Below, piece by piece: positions 21,157 through 29,638 of a stretch of DNA of 64,000 bases. How positions within the stretch are numbered: the first letter of the stretch is position 1; each line of letters begins with the position of its first letter. The notes under the pieces were generated by a model that did no database searches, had not been told where the DNA came from, and worked only from the letters and a program-made list of their open reading frames with translations. The stretch comes from Nonomuraea sp. NEAU-A123 (GTDB lineage: Bacteria > Actinomycetota > Actinomycetes > Streptosporangiales > Streptosporangiaceae). The position numbers were made by a program, and so were the translations under genes. The stretch is from NCBI RefSeq assembly GCF_018603905.1, contig NZ_JAHFZZ010000004.1, positions 1 to 64,000 of the forward strand. The letters run 5' to 3'.

Positions 21157-22416
21157 ATGGCTCTCGCATCCATCTTTGAGAAGATCGTTGGCTCGGAAGC
21201 CAACATCGCGTTCATGGCCTACGACGGCAGCAAGGCGGGACCCGACGGCGCGGACCTCGCCCTGGAGGTCAAGTCCCCGATAGCGGTCGCCTACCTCGCC
21301 CAGGCGCCCGGAGAGCTCGGCCTGGCCAGGGCCTACATCTCCGGCCACATCGACATCCACGGCGACATGTACACCCTGCTCGACCGCATGTGGAACATCA
21401 CCACCAACGACCTGACGACCTCGGAGAAGCTCGCGGCCGTCCGTTCGCTGGGGCTGAAGCCGCTCCTCATGCGCGTCCCGGCGCCGCCGCAGGAGATCCG
21501 GCAGAGCACCCTGGCCAGGCTCGGCTCCCGGCACGCCAAGCAGCGTGACGCCGAGGCGATCCACCACCACTACGACGTCTCCAACCGCTTCTACGAGTGG
21601 GTCCTGGGCCCGTCCATGGCCTATACCTGCGCCGTCTTCCCTTCGGAGGAGTCGACGCTGGAGGAAGCGCAATACGCCAAGTTCGACCTGGTGGCCCGCA
21701 AGCTCGGCCTCGAGCCCGGCATGCGGCTGCTCGACGTCGGCTGCGGCTGGGGCGGCATGGTCATGCACGCCGCCAAGCACTACGGCGTCAAGGCCCTCGG
21801 GGTCACCCTCAGCAAGCAGCAGGCCGAATGGGCCCAGAAGGCGATCATCGACGCCGGTCTCCAGGACCTGGCCGAGGTCCGCTTCATGGACTACCGCGAT
21901 GTGGTCGAGTCGGGCTTCGACGCGGTCAGCTCCATCGGTCTCACCGAGCACATCGGCAAGCACAACCTCCCGTCCTACTTCTCGTTCCTGTACAGCAAGC
22001 TCAAGGCGGGCGGCCGCCTGCTCAACCACTGCATCACCCGGCCGACCGGCACCGAGAAGACGTTCAACAAGGGCGGCTTCATCAACCGCTACGTCTTCCC
22101 CGACGGCGAGCTGGAGTCGGTCGGCTACCTGGTCAGGCAGATGGAGGACCTCGGCTTCGAGATCCGCCACGAGGAGAACCTCCGCGAGCACTACGCCAAG
22201 ACGCTCCGGCACTGGTGCGACAACCTCGACGCCAACTGGGCCGATGCGGTGCAGGAGGTGGGCATGGGCACTGCCCGCGTCTGGGCGCTGTACATGGCGG
22301 GCTGCATCGTGGGCTTCGAACGCAACAAGGTGCAGCTGCACCAGGTGCTGGGGGTCAAACTCGACTCGGAGGGGCGCGCCGGAGTGCCGCTGCGACCGTC
22401 TACCGACTGGCCCTAG
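21157..22416 (+). CDS. SAM-dependent fatty-acid methyltransferase (BfaB/TmsB; CFA synthase family)
   Basis: 419 residues. The N-terminal lipid-binding region is followed by the CFA-synthase core: HHHYDVSNRFYEWVLGPSMAYTCA, SAM motif LLDVGCGWGGMVMHAAK, then GLTEHIGKHNLPSYF. It would add a methylene to the double bond of an oleoyl phospholipid, and the FAD enzyme upstream would reduce it. ATG at 21157 is 4 bp past the previous stop with GGGGAAGG upstream, so the two genes form an operon ending in the hairpin at 22424-22454. Confidence 0.88.
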   Translation: MALASIFEKIVGSEANIAFMAYDGSKAGPDGADLALEVKSPIAVAYLAQAPGELGLARAYISGHIDIHGDMYTLLDRMWNITTNDLTTSEKLAAVRSLGLKPLLMRVPAPPQEIRQSTLARLGSRHAKQRDAEAIHHHYDVSNRFYEWVLGPSMAYTCAVFPSEESTLEEAQYAKFDLVARKLGLEPGMRLLDVGCGWGGMVMHAAKHYGVKALGVTLSKQQAEWAQKAIIDAGLQDLAEVRFMDYRDVVESGFDAVSSIGLTEHIGKHNLPSYFSFLYSKLKAGGRLLNHCITRPTGTEKTFNKGGFINRYVFPDGELESVGYLVRQMEDLGFEIRHEENLREHYAKTLRHWCDNLDANWADAVQEVGMGTARVWALYMAGCIVGFERNKVQLHQVLGVKLDSEGRAGVPLRPSTDWP

Positions 22417-22423
22417 AGCTTCC

Positions 22424-22454
22424 GGTGTGAGGGGTCAGGCTGGCCCCTCACACC
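22424..22454 (+). terminator. Terminator of the 10-methyl fatty-acid operon
   Basis: Perfect 11-bp stem GGTGTGAGGGG/CCCCTCACACC with a 9-nt loop, 8 bp past the methyltransferase stop. Confidence 0.8.
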
Positions 22455-22468
22455 TACGGCCCGTCCTA

Positions 22469-22641
22469 AAGGGCCTCCGCTTCGCTCCGGACGCCCTTCT
22501 TTTCCCACCCCTTACCCGTTTGGGTGGTTAACCATCTGATGCCCGCCCGCCCACAACGGCCCTCCGCTCCGCTCCGGACGTCCTCCCAGGCGGGCTGACG
22601 CCCGCCCCCTGAAGGACCTCGCTACGCTCGGACCCCCTTCC
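22469..22641. repeat. Three imperfect short palindromic repeats
   Basis: Three ~30-bp units of the pattern AAGGNCCTC(C)GCTNCGCTC(C)GGAC..CCTT, at about 22469-22498, 22557-22586 and 22612-22641. Unit 1 has perfect AAGGGC/GCCCTT outer arms. An additional GGCGGGC-TGAC-GCCCGCC hairpin lies at 22589-22606. No gene is visible in 22455-22911; beyond the repeats and one IS end, I see nothing else there. Confidence 0.65.
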
Positions 22642-22911
22642 TGAACGCTTCGCCGGGCTGGATGGATGCGTAGGCCAAGATCACATGGATACCGAGCTGG
22701 AGACTTGGGACTCTGGGCTTCCTCGTCGGGTCCAGCACTGGCGACCTCGCGTAATCAGGTGTCGTCGCACCCAGCACGCCAGTGACCAGTAACCCCCGAC
22801 CGCGAGACCCGCTTCTCCCGAGTTCCGGCCAACAGGCCCCCGGCGTTAAGGCCCCCCGCTCGCCGGCTTCCGTTCTAGCGGTCGTCGCAACACCCCAGCT
22901 TGGGGAGTGCG

Positions 22912-24137
22912 ATGGAGTTCGAGATCCGCAAGGTTCGGACCTCTCAGGGACGGAAGAAGCTGACCCGAGAGCGGGAGGCATACTTCCGCCTTATGGATCA
23001 AGGGTTCAGTAGCCAGGAGGCGTGTCGGATCGTCGGAATCAACCGGCGCACCGGGAAGCGGTGGCGCAACGGCTCGGCGCCGAACAAGGCAAAAAAGAAG
23101 GGGGCACCGCCGGTCAGACGACCGACGGTGCCCCCTTCTGATGCGTCCCGCTACCTGCGAGAGGACGAGCGGATCTATATCGCGGACCGGGTGCGAGAGA
23201 AGGTGTCGATCCGTGAGATCGCGCGCGAGCTCGGCCGTGCGCCCTCCACCATCAGCCGGGAGATCCGCCGCAACCGGCACCCTGCCAACGGGCAGTACCG
23301 GCCGCACGCGGCCCAGGCCCGCGCCGACACGCGCCGGCCCCGCCCCAAGCCCAGCAAGATCGGGCAGAACCCGGAGTTATGGGCATACATCCAGGACCAC
23401 CTGCACAAGCGCTGGAGTCCCGAGCAGATCTCCCAGAGCCTGCGCAGGAGCTTCCCTGACCGGCCGGAGATGCACGTGTGCCACGAGACGATCTACCAGG
23501 CACTCTATGTCCAAGGCCGCGGCGAGCTGCGCCGCGAGCTGACCAAGGCGCTGCGCACCGGCCGCGCGAGGCGCAAGCCGCGCCTCGTCGCCCAGCAACG
23601 GCAGCCCCGATACGCCGCGCCCATGGTCATGCTCAGCGAGCGGCCCGCCGAGGCCGACGACCGCGCCGTTCCCGGCCACTGGGAAGGCGACCTCATCATC
23701 GGCAAGAACCAGGTGTCCGCCATCGGAACCCTGGTCGAGCGCACCACCCGCTACGTCATGCTGGTCCACCTGCCGCACGACCACAGCGCGGTAAGCATGC
23801 GCGATGCCCCTGCTGGACACCATCGCAACGCTACCGGCCCAGCTTCGGCGATCTCTTACCTGGGGACCAGGGGAGCGAGATGGGCCGCCACCATGAGTTC
23901 TCCGTCGCCGCCAACATGCCAGTCTACTTCTGCGACCCGGCCAGCCCGTGGCAGCGCGGCTCCAACGAGAACACCAACGGGCTGCTGCGCCAGTACTTCC
24001 CAAAGGGAACCGACCCGTCGGTTCACACACGCGAGCAGCTCGACGCCGCTGCCGAGCTGAACTCCCGACCTCGCAAGACGCTCGGCTGGGACACCCCTGC
24101 GAAGCGCCTCGCAGAGCTCTTGGCGGCCTGCGCCTGA
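22912..24137 (+). pseudogene. IS30-family transposase, two frameshifts
   Basis: The N-terminal HTH region (SQEACRIVGINRRTGKRW), the second HTH (VSIREIARELGRAPSTISREI) and the first part of the DDE core (VPGHWEGDLIIGKNQVSAIG) are intact. After HDHSAVSMRDA one extra C near 23810 shifts the frame. In the new frame LLDTIATLPAQLRRSLTW continues to about 23864, where an extra G shifts it again. The third frame then carries DQGSEMGRHHEF, SPWQRGSNENTNGLLRQYF and KTLGWDTPAKRL up to a natural stop. Both lesions are +1, so no active enzyme is expected unless they are sequencing errors. Confidence 0.85.
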
Positions 24138-24250
24138 CCTGGCAGGAGGCGGTCCTGCGGCATCGCCCAAAGGCTTCAGGCTCGACGCCCCGCCGGTTGC
24201 GGGACGACATCGCAATTCTGCCCCGAACATTGTCGGGCCCGGGATCCGGG

Positions 24251-24775
24251 TCAGAAGTCGTAGTGGTGGTAGTCGGCGGTCTTGGCCTCCTTCTCTGTGC
24301 AGAAGAACGTTTCGTCGAACGGCGTCACCGCGTAGTCCTCGTCCCCGGGGACGTTGTAGCTCATGCCGGCCGCGAAGCCGCTGGCGACGACGGGCAGGCC
24401 GCCGCATCTGACCACGTGGTACGGATAATGGGTCATCGTGTCGACCAACGGCGTGACCGACGCGATCGCGTACACGGCCACGGCCGCCACCAGCGCGCGC
24501 AGCCAGTCCGGCCGGAAGCGCAGCAGGGCGAGCAAAATAAGGCCTGCGAGGTAGGCCAGTACGAACAGCACCAGGTACGGCACCGAGAACAGCACCCACG
24601 ACCGCCCCCGCAGCGCGACGATCACCGCGACCAAACCCAGCGCGGGCAGGCCGATGACGAACGTGGCCAGCCACGCGCTCGCTCGTTGAAATGACCTCAT
24701 GCGTGGTGTGATGATCAGGTTCGTGGGTTGGTTCTCAGGCCGGACCAGAAGATTCCCGGACCAGACATGGTGCAT
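24251..24775 (-). CDS. Small membrane protein, unknown family
   Basis: 174 residues from ATG 24775, or 149 from ATG 24700, which starts just before the first membrane segment. Three hydrophobic stretches (WLATFVIGLPALGLVAVIVA; a long one from VLFSVPYLVLF; WLRALVAAVAVYAIASV) are followed by a ~70-residue polar C-terminus containing two Cys. It lies between the transposase and the right-hand inverted repeat, transcribed toward the transposase. It could be a passenger of the element or a host gene. I do not recognise it. Confidence 0.6.
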   Translation of the reverse strand: MHHVWSGNLLVRPENQPTNLIITPRMRSFQRASAWLATFVIGLPALGLVAVIVALRGRSWVLFSVPYLVLFVLAYLAGLILLALLRFRPDWLRALVAAVAVYAIASVTPLVDTMTHYPYHVVRCGGLPVVASGFAAGMSYNVPGDEDYAVTPFDETFFCTEKEAKTADYHHYDF

Positions 24776-24854
24776 GTCCTTCCCGGACGGACTGGCCGCC
24801 CTCGGGACGCCCAGCGGTGATCACCTCGCTATGCTGACTGCCGCCAGCAAACGA

Positions 24855-25367
24855 TCACCTGTGTTGCGACGACCCCTCGAAAGCGCCCGGGTAAGGGTGG
24901 CGTTCGGTGAGATCCTTGGGAAATCCTGGGCCGGGCACCGGAACGATCCGTCGCACATCGACCGGCCGGCCCGTTCTCACGTCGATCACTTCCAGCTCGA
25001 CCGACAGGCCCGTTTCAGAGTCACGCAGTTCGACGGGTGGCCCGTCAGACTCCGCCAGCCAGCGATCTCCCCAGCGAATCATCGCGGCGAGCACGGTGAA
25101 GAAGTCACGGCCCTTCTCAGTGAGCCGATATTCGTGACGCACCGGCCGTTCCTGGTAGGGCAGGCGTTTCAGCATGTTCTCCTCGACGAGGCGCTCAAGG
25201 CGCTGGGTGAGGACGTTCCGGCTCACCCCCAGCCGCTGTTGGAACTCCTCGAAACGGCGGGCACCGTAAAAGGCCTCGCGCATGACAAGGGGCGTCCACC
25301 AGTCGCCGACGAGATCGACAGTGCGGGCGATCGAGCAAGGCCAGGCGTCGAAGCGGGTTCTGCGCAC
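24855..25367 (-). CDS. HxlR-family transcriptional regulator
   Basis: 170 residues. The winged-helix domain covers about 10-100: CSIARTVDLVGDWWTPLVMREA with the usual N-terminal Cys, RFEEFQQRLGVSRNVLTQRL, and wing RPVRHEYRLTEKGRDF. The last residues GSSQHR are coded by the inverted repeat at 24861-24881, suggesting the natural C-terminus was replaced by an insertion. It diverges from the tautomerase-like gene with paired operator repeats between, so it should control both. Confidence 0.9.
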   Translation of the reverse strand: MRRTRFDAWPCSIARTVDLVGDWWTPLVMREAFYGARRFEEFQQRLGVSRNVLTQRLERLVEENMLKRLPYQERPVRHEYRLTEKGRDFFTVLAAMIRWGDRWLAESDGPPVELRDSETGLSVELEVIDVRTGRPVDVRRIVPVPGPGFPKDLTERHPYPGAFEGSSQHR

Positions 25368-25379
25368 GGCACCCAGTTT

Positions 25380-25430
25380 AGTTGCTTTATTGAACTGACG
25401 TAGCTAGCGTCAGTTGCTCTAGTGAACTTA
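25380..25430. promoter_or_regulatory. HxlR operator: direct repeats plus palindrome
   Basis: Two 19-bp direct repeats, AGTTGCTTTATTGAACTGA (25380-25398) and AGTTGCTCTAGTGAACTTA (25412-25430), are spaced 32 bp, about three helical turns. Each has AGTT/AACT arms. The junction forms a 21-bp palindrome (25394-25414) with ACTGACG/CGTCAGT arms around TAGCTAG. Confidence 0.7.
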
Positions 25431-25446
25431 CCTCCGGGAGGCAGCC

Positions 25447-25929
25447 ATGCCCATGATCGACCTCACGATGCCGAGCGGCACCCTCACAGACCACGCCAAG
25501 GCTGAGCTCATGGCGACGCTCACCCGCACCCTCCTGAAATGGGAGGGCGCGAAACCCGGCAACAAGGCGGCCGAGTCGATCGCCTGGACCTTCCTGCACG
25601 AGCCGACGCTCGTTACGGTCGCAGGCCGCCCCACGCAGCAACCCCGCTACCGGGTCGTGGTGGGGGTACCTCAGGCCACACTCGACGACGACGCCAAGGC
25701 GGGCCTGATCGCGGAGGTGACCGAACAGGTTCTGCGCGCCGAACTGAACGGGAGGGACCCCGCGCCCGAGGACGGCTTCCGCGTCTGGGTGATTATCAAC
25801 GAGATCATCGACGGCAACTGGGGCGGCAGCGGTCGCGTCTTCCGGCTGGCCGACATCCTGGCCTTCGCGGGAGCGGGTGAAAAGGAAATCGAACGGCGCA
25901 CGGCCCGGCTTCGCCGACTGGCCGGATAG
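25447..25929 (+). CDS. Tautomerase-superfamily protein
   Basis: 160 residues. After Met comes Pro (MPMIDLTMPSGTLTDHAKAEL), the catalytic Pro-1 position of tautomerases, followed by a second half that reads like a fused second tautomerase unit (VVVGVPQATLDDDAKAGLIAEV). DGNWGGSGRVFRLADIL near the end is typical of this longer group. The substrate is unknown. A strong GGGAGG lies 7 nt before the ATG. It is probably induced through the divergent HxlR regulator. Confidence 0.75.
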   Translation: MPMIDLTMPSGTLTDHAKAELMATLTRTLLKWEGAKPGNKAAESIAWTFLHEPTLVTVAGRPTQQPRYRVVVGVPQATLDDDAKAGLIAEVTEQVLRAELNGRDPAPEDGFRVWVIINEIIDGNWGGSGRVFRLADILAFAGAGEKEIERRTARLRRLAG

Positions 25930-26024
25930 GGGCGGTCCCGAGATATGGGTAATACCGACCATGGGTTGGTCTTGAAGCTGTTGACCTGTCGTGCTACTTC
26001 ACGCTGACAGAGCCGGGGGTGGGC

Positions 26025-26222
26025 TCACTGAACCGCTGGGCCCTGCGATGGCGGATATTCAAGCGTTTGGGGACCGTCGAAGGTCTCCAGGCCGGTGAGG
26101 CGGTAGTCGTGCGCCGATTCGCTGGCGGTGTTGCCGACATCGACGATGTCGACGGTCGACCAGATGCCCTTGACCTTGTGCTGGACGGTGTAGTGGAACT
26201 CGTTGAAGTCGTAGGTGGACTT
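26025..26222 (-). pseudogene. C-terminal fragment of an unknown gene
   Basis: About 65 codons with normal-looking protein (STYDFNEFHYTVQHKVKGIW, DVGNTASESAHDYRL) ending in a stop at 26025. Toward its start the frame runs straight into the antisense of the methyltransferase remnant at 26217, so the N-terminal part is lost. I cannot name the family. Confidence 0.45.
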
Positions 26223-26662
26223 CTCAGCACACCGGCCACGCTCACCGCCGACATGCGGCGCCCCTCCGAGGTCCTCGAACACCCGCAAACCGTCAAGATC
26301 CTCGACTTCAGCCGGCCGGTCGGCGTCCTGATGATCGCTATGGTGCACTTCCTGACCATGGATGAGCGGGGCACGGTCATGACCCGCTGCGCGACTCCCT
26401 GCCGTCCGGCAGCTACCTCACGTTGACCCACGTCAGCCGCGACGGCCACCCGGCGGATGCGGTGGCCGCGATCGAGGCTGTTTACGCGGCCACGCCGACG
26501 CCGATCTACTTCCGCGAGCACGCGGAGGTCGCGCCCTTCTTCGAGGGATTCGAGCTGGTGCCTCCCGGCCTGGTCACCATCGACACCTGGCACCCCGATC
26601 CGGACGACCCGGCCCCCGAGGCCACACGATGGCTTTACGGGGGCGTCGGCCGCAAGCCGTAA
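26217..26662 (+). pseudogene. Remnant of a DUF574-type SAM-dependent methyltransferase
   Basis: The C-terminal half of a PF04672-like methyltransferase. LLSTPATLTADMRRPSEVLE and FSRPVGVLMIAMVHFL lie in one frame. From about 26390 the sequence continues in another frame as LRDSLPSGSYLTLTHVSRDG and ends with RWLYGGVGRKP and a stop at 26662. The N-terminal SAM-binding half is missing, and the junction with the opposite-strand fragment lies at about 26217. This is clear gene decay. Confidence 0.7.
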
Positions 26663-26806
26663 CCCCGCCCGCTGAGCGGAGTGAACGTGCAGTGGTTCTA
26701 CGAAGGCTCGTCTGCGGGCACAGGCAGAAGATCTCAGGCACGCCATCGTCGAGGCCAGCCACCGCCGTCGGGCTGCCGGCCGGGGACGACCAGCGAATTA
26801 CCCGTC

Positions 26807-27307
26807 TCAGGCAGTGCGATTCGATTGATCGTCCTCGTCAGGCCATTCGTCATGGACGTAGCGGCGTACGAGCGCGGCGTGGGAGAGCGGCGTCGTGGGG
26901 TCCGCGACGTCGCCGTTGGTGGTGTAGTCGAGCAGCAGAACCTCCTGCGCACCGGCGAGGTCGCGAAGGCGTTCGATCAGGTCGGTGGTCTTGTTCTCCA
27001 GGACCCATCGGTAGGCGGGCAGGTAGATGCGACGTCTTGCCGTCTCATAGCCCAGCAACCGCTCTCCACGTAAGCCGTCGCGGTGGCCCTGCACTTGGCC
27101 GTATCTGCGGACGGTGCGCTTGAGACCGGTCATGGTAGTGATGTCCAGCTTGGTGAGGTCGACGTCGGTGCTTTCGAAGACCTTGAGTGCCTGCCAGATT
27201 CCTTCGACCGACTGACCGGTGACGCCGGGCGACCGCGGCACCGGAATGCCGCCGTGCGGATAGAACGGGCTCAGCCGCACCCATGGCTCAGCTGCCTTGG
27301 AGGTCAC
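26807..27307 (-). CDS. Conserved hypothetical protein (DUF6939-like)
   Basis: 166 residues. The N-terminal EPWVRLSPFYPHGGIPVPRS and SVEGIWQALKVFE recall actinobacterial proteins distantly like NADAR/DUF1768 enzymes. The family name is from memory and not certain. No signal or membrane segment. The gene is preserved next to two decayed neighbours. The GTG start is the first in-frame start with family-like sequence. Confidence 0.6.
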   Translation of the reverse strand: MTSKAAEPWVRLSPFYPHGGIPVPRSPGVTGQSVEGIWQALKVFESTDVDLTKLDITTMTGLKRTVRRYGQVQGHRDGLRGERLLGYETARRRIYLPAYRWVLENKTTDLIERLRDLAGAQEVLLLDYTTNGDVADPTTPLSHAALVRRYVHDEWPDEDDQSNRTA

Positions 27308-27482
27308 GTCGACGATCTAAGCTCCGGGAAAGGCCTTGGCGAGCGAGGCCGTCGAACGACGACGGCTGGCGATCCGGATCGGCACGAGGACACCCCTTCC
27401 GAACTCTTGCCGGCAGAGCTCAGCATGGCCAACGGCGGCGACAGTTTCCGTCCCGGCCGGCGGTGGTGATCGATGGCTGGCG

Positions 27483-28415
27483 TCATTGGGCATCGTCGCC
27501 GGTCCAGGTGTGGAGCTTGTCCGGGTTGAGTACCAGCCACACGTCGGTGATCAGGCCGTCGTGCACGTCCATGGCGAGTACGGCGACGGTGGCGCCGGCG
27601 ATGCGGATCGTCAGGCCGGGGGTGCCGTTGACGTCGTCCTCGACAAGTTCCAGCCCGGGTACCTTGCGCATGAGGCCGAGAAGGAGACGGGCCACCTTGT
27701 CCCGGCCGATGACCGGGCGCAGGGCCGCCCGCACCTTGCCGCCTCCGTCGCTGCGCGATTCGACGTCGGGATCGAGGAGGGAGACGAGGGCGTCGAGGTC
27801 GCCGCTCTGGCACGCTTCGCGGAAGGCGGAGACGACCTGCTGGTGCTCGTGCGCCGGATGGCTGCCGGGTCGCCGCTGGGCGAGGCGTCGGCGGGCGGAG
27901 GCGGCGAGCTGGCGGCAGGCCGCGGGGGTACGGCCCACCGTCTCGGCAATTTCGGTGAACGGTGTGCCGAAGACGTCGTGCAGGACGAAGGCGACGCGTT
28001 CCGCGGGAGTGATGGAGTCCAGGAGTACGAGCATGCCCATGCTGACGGATTCGTCGAGGGTGATCCGGTCGGCCGGGTCGTCTCCGCCTTGGCTGCCCGT
28101 GCTGGTCCACAGCGTGCCGTCCCGGACGGGCTCGGGCAGCCATTCACCGGTGTAACGCTCGCGGCGGACCCGCGCTGAGGCGAGGTGGTCGAGGCAGATC
28201 CGCGAGGCGACCCGGGTCAGCCATGCCAGCGGCACGTCGATCTCCCGCTGCCCTTCCTCGGACAGGGCGTACCAGCGGGCGTAGGTCTCCTGGACGACGT
28301 CCTCGGCGTCCTGCACGGACCCGAGCATGCGGTAGCCGAGATTGAGCAGTCTGCGGCGTTCGACCATGAGGGAGCCGAGGCTGGGGTCCTGGGCGGGCCC
28401 GGGTGGCGTGGACAC
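27483..28415 (-). CDS. ECF sigma factor, ECF41/SigJ type
   Basis: 310 residues, longer than ordinary ECF factors because of a SnoaL-like C-terminal domain. Sigma-2 region: RRLLNLGYRMLGSVQDAEDVVQETYARW. Sigma-4 region: ITPAERVAFVLHDVFGTPFTEIAETVGRTPAAC. Between them is WLPEP and in the C-terminal domain DGGGK, both ECF41 hallmarks; in ECF41 the C-terminal extension modulates activity and no anti-sigma factor is used. It lies 7 bp after the epimerase-like gene, with AAGGA as ribosome site. ECF41 factors typically sit by, and control, carboxymuconolactone decarboxylase, oxidoreductase or epimerase (COE) genes. Confidence 0.92.
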   Translation of the reverse strand: MSTPPGPAQDPSLGSLMVERRRLLNLGYRMLGSVQDAEDVVQETYARWYALSEEGQREIDVPLAWLTRVASRICLDHLASARVRRERYTGEWLPEPVRDGTLWTSTGSQGGDDPADRITLDESVSMGMLVLLDSITPAERVAFVLHDVFGTPFTEIAETVGRTPAACRQLAASARRRLAQRRPGSHPAHEHQQVVSAFREACQSGDLDALVSLLDPDVESRSDGGGKVRAALRPVIGRDKVARLLLGLMRKVPGLELVEDDVNGTPGLTIRIAGATVAVLAMDVHDGLITDVWLVLNPDKLHTWTGDDAQ

Positions 28416-28422
28416 GGCTTGC

Positions 28423-29175
28423 TCATCCTTCCTGGGCGAGGCTGCGGGCGAGCCATTCGTCGAAGGTCTGGCTGCCGCGGGGTCCCCGTCCGGTCGGCAA
28501 CTGGCCGTCGCCCGTCATGGCGGCGCCCGTGGCGCCGGGATACTTCACCGGCAGCAGGAGCCGACGCTGGTTTCGGGCTCGGAGCAGCCGGTGCACCATG
28601 CCGACGAGCTGCTCGACGCGCGGTCCGGCGAGCTCCGGTGCCATGCCCTGCGCCGGGGACAGGACGAGTCCCACGAGGTGCTGGGCCACCTCGCGGGCCG
28701 CGATCGGCTGGGTACGCATCCGGGGCACCACCGCGAGAGGCTTCGCCACCCGGTCGAGGACCTGCTGCGCGAACTCGTGGAACTGGGTGGCCCGCAGCAC
28801 CGTCCACGGCGTCCGCCCGGCCTTGACCGTTTCCTCCTGGCGGAGTTTGCCCTGGTAGTAGCCGGATTCGACTCGATCGATGCCGACGATCGACAGCGTG
28901 ACGTGGTGCTTCACCCCGGCCCGCTCGCCGGCGTTCAGGAGGTTGCGGCCGACGCTGTCGAAGAACGACCGCGCCTTCCTGCCGCTCATGGTCGTCACGT
29001 TGCTCACGTCGACGACCGCCGCCACGCCCGTCATGGCCGCATCCAGCCCCGCGCCTGTCACGAGGTCCACGCCCCGTGATCTGGCCAGCACCACCGGCTC
29101 CTGCCCGGCCGCGGCCAGCTCCTCGACCACGTACCGGCCGACCAGCCCGGTCCCGCCTGCCACCGCTACCCGCAT
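28423..29175 (-). CDS. NmrA/atypical-SDR NAD(P)-binding protein (COE partner of the sigma factor)
   Basis: 250 residues. N-terminal Rossmann motif VAVAGGTGLVGRYVVEEL and ISTV-like VTLSIVGIDRVESGYYQGK. This is the atypical SDR family used as the epimerase/oxidoreductase partner of ECF41 sigma factors. It directly precedes the sigma gene in the same direction (7 bp gap), so it is likely the regulated target. Substrate unknown. Confidence 0.85.
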   Translation of the reverse strand: MRVAVAGGTGLVGRYVVEELAAAGQEPVVLARSRGVDLVTGAGLDAAMTGVAAVVDVSNVTTMSGRKARSFFDSVGRNLLNAGERAGVKHHVTLSIVGIDRVESGYYQGKLRQEETVKAGRTPWTVLRATQFHEFAQQVLDRVAKPLAVVPRMRTQPIAAREVAQHLVGLVLSPAQGMAPELAGPRVEQLVGMVHRLLRARNQRRLLLPVKYPGATGAAMTGDGQLPTGRGPRGSQTFDEWLARSLAQEG

Positions 29176-29209
29176 GCCGCGCCTCCCCTCGCCCCTATGT
29201 TCCTGTCCG

Positions 29210-29638
29210 TCATCGTGTGTCGTGTCGCCGTCCGGGGAGTGACGGCACCAGAAGCACGGCCGACAGCACCGCCAGCGAGGACAGGGCGACGACGTTGAGT
29301 ATCTGGTCGCTCGGCTCGTACATGTGGAGATGCTGCATGTGGTAGATCAGGTGCAGCAGGTTGAAGACCAGCCACACCGCACCCGTCGTCCGCACGACCC
29401 GGTCGTTGCGTACGTAGCGCAGGGTGATGATCGTCAAGACGGCCATCGCCAGGAACATCGCCCCGGCGTCCTTGGCGAGGTGCTCGTTGTAGGGGCCCAG
29501 TTGGGGCAGCCAGCTCCGTCCGAAGCCGGGGAAGTTCGCATGCCATCCCTCCGGCGAGAAATAGGCCCAGATACCTGTGTACAGCGCGGACACGGCCAAG
29601 AGGCCGAGACTGGCGTACCGGAGTTTCGTCGTGTTCAT
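29210..29638 (-). CDS. Four-helix membrane protein of the sigma-factor operon
   Basis: 142 residues from ATG 29638 (an in-frame GTG at 29659 adds 7). Four hydrophobic segments: LRYASLGLLAVSALYTGIWA, DAGAMFLAMAVLTIITL, TTGAVWLVFNLLHLIYH, and VVALSSLAVLSAVLLV. His residues sit in the third helix (LLHLIYHMQHLHM). It precedes the SDR gene by 34 bp, so it probably belongs to the ECF41 operon. Function unknown. Confidence 0.75.
   Translation of the reverse strand: MNTTKLRYASLGLLAVSALYTGIWAYFSPEGWHANFPGFGRSWLPQLGPYNEHLAKDAGAMFLAMAVLTIITLRYVRNDRVVRTTGAVWLVFNLLHLIYHMQHLHMYEPSDQILNVVALSSLAVLSAVLLVPSLPGRRHDTR

Larger units (their letters stand above)
22873..24881 (+). mobile_element. IS30-family element, possibly with a passenger gene
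   Basis: The transposase remnant at 22912-24137 identifies the family. The 21 bp at 22873-22893 match the reverse complement of 24861-24881 at 19 of 21 positions (shared core GTGTTGCGACGACC), in correct inverted orientation. Taken as ends, they define a 2.0-kb unit, longer than the ~1.2-1.3 kb usual for IS30 elements. The extra ~700 bp hold a membrane-protein gene on the other strand. The right repeat also forms the last codons of the HxlR gene. I see no clear target duplication, so the boundary is tentative. Confidence 0.5.

Noticed and set aside
24138..24240. Right end of the IS30 element directly after the transposase stop
   Set aside because: GTTGCGGGACGAC at about 24200 is only a gapped, weak match to the left end, far poorer than the copy at 24861.
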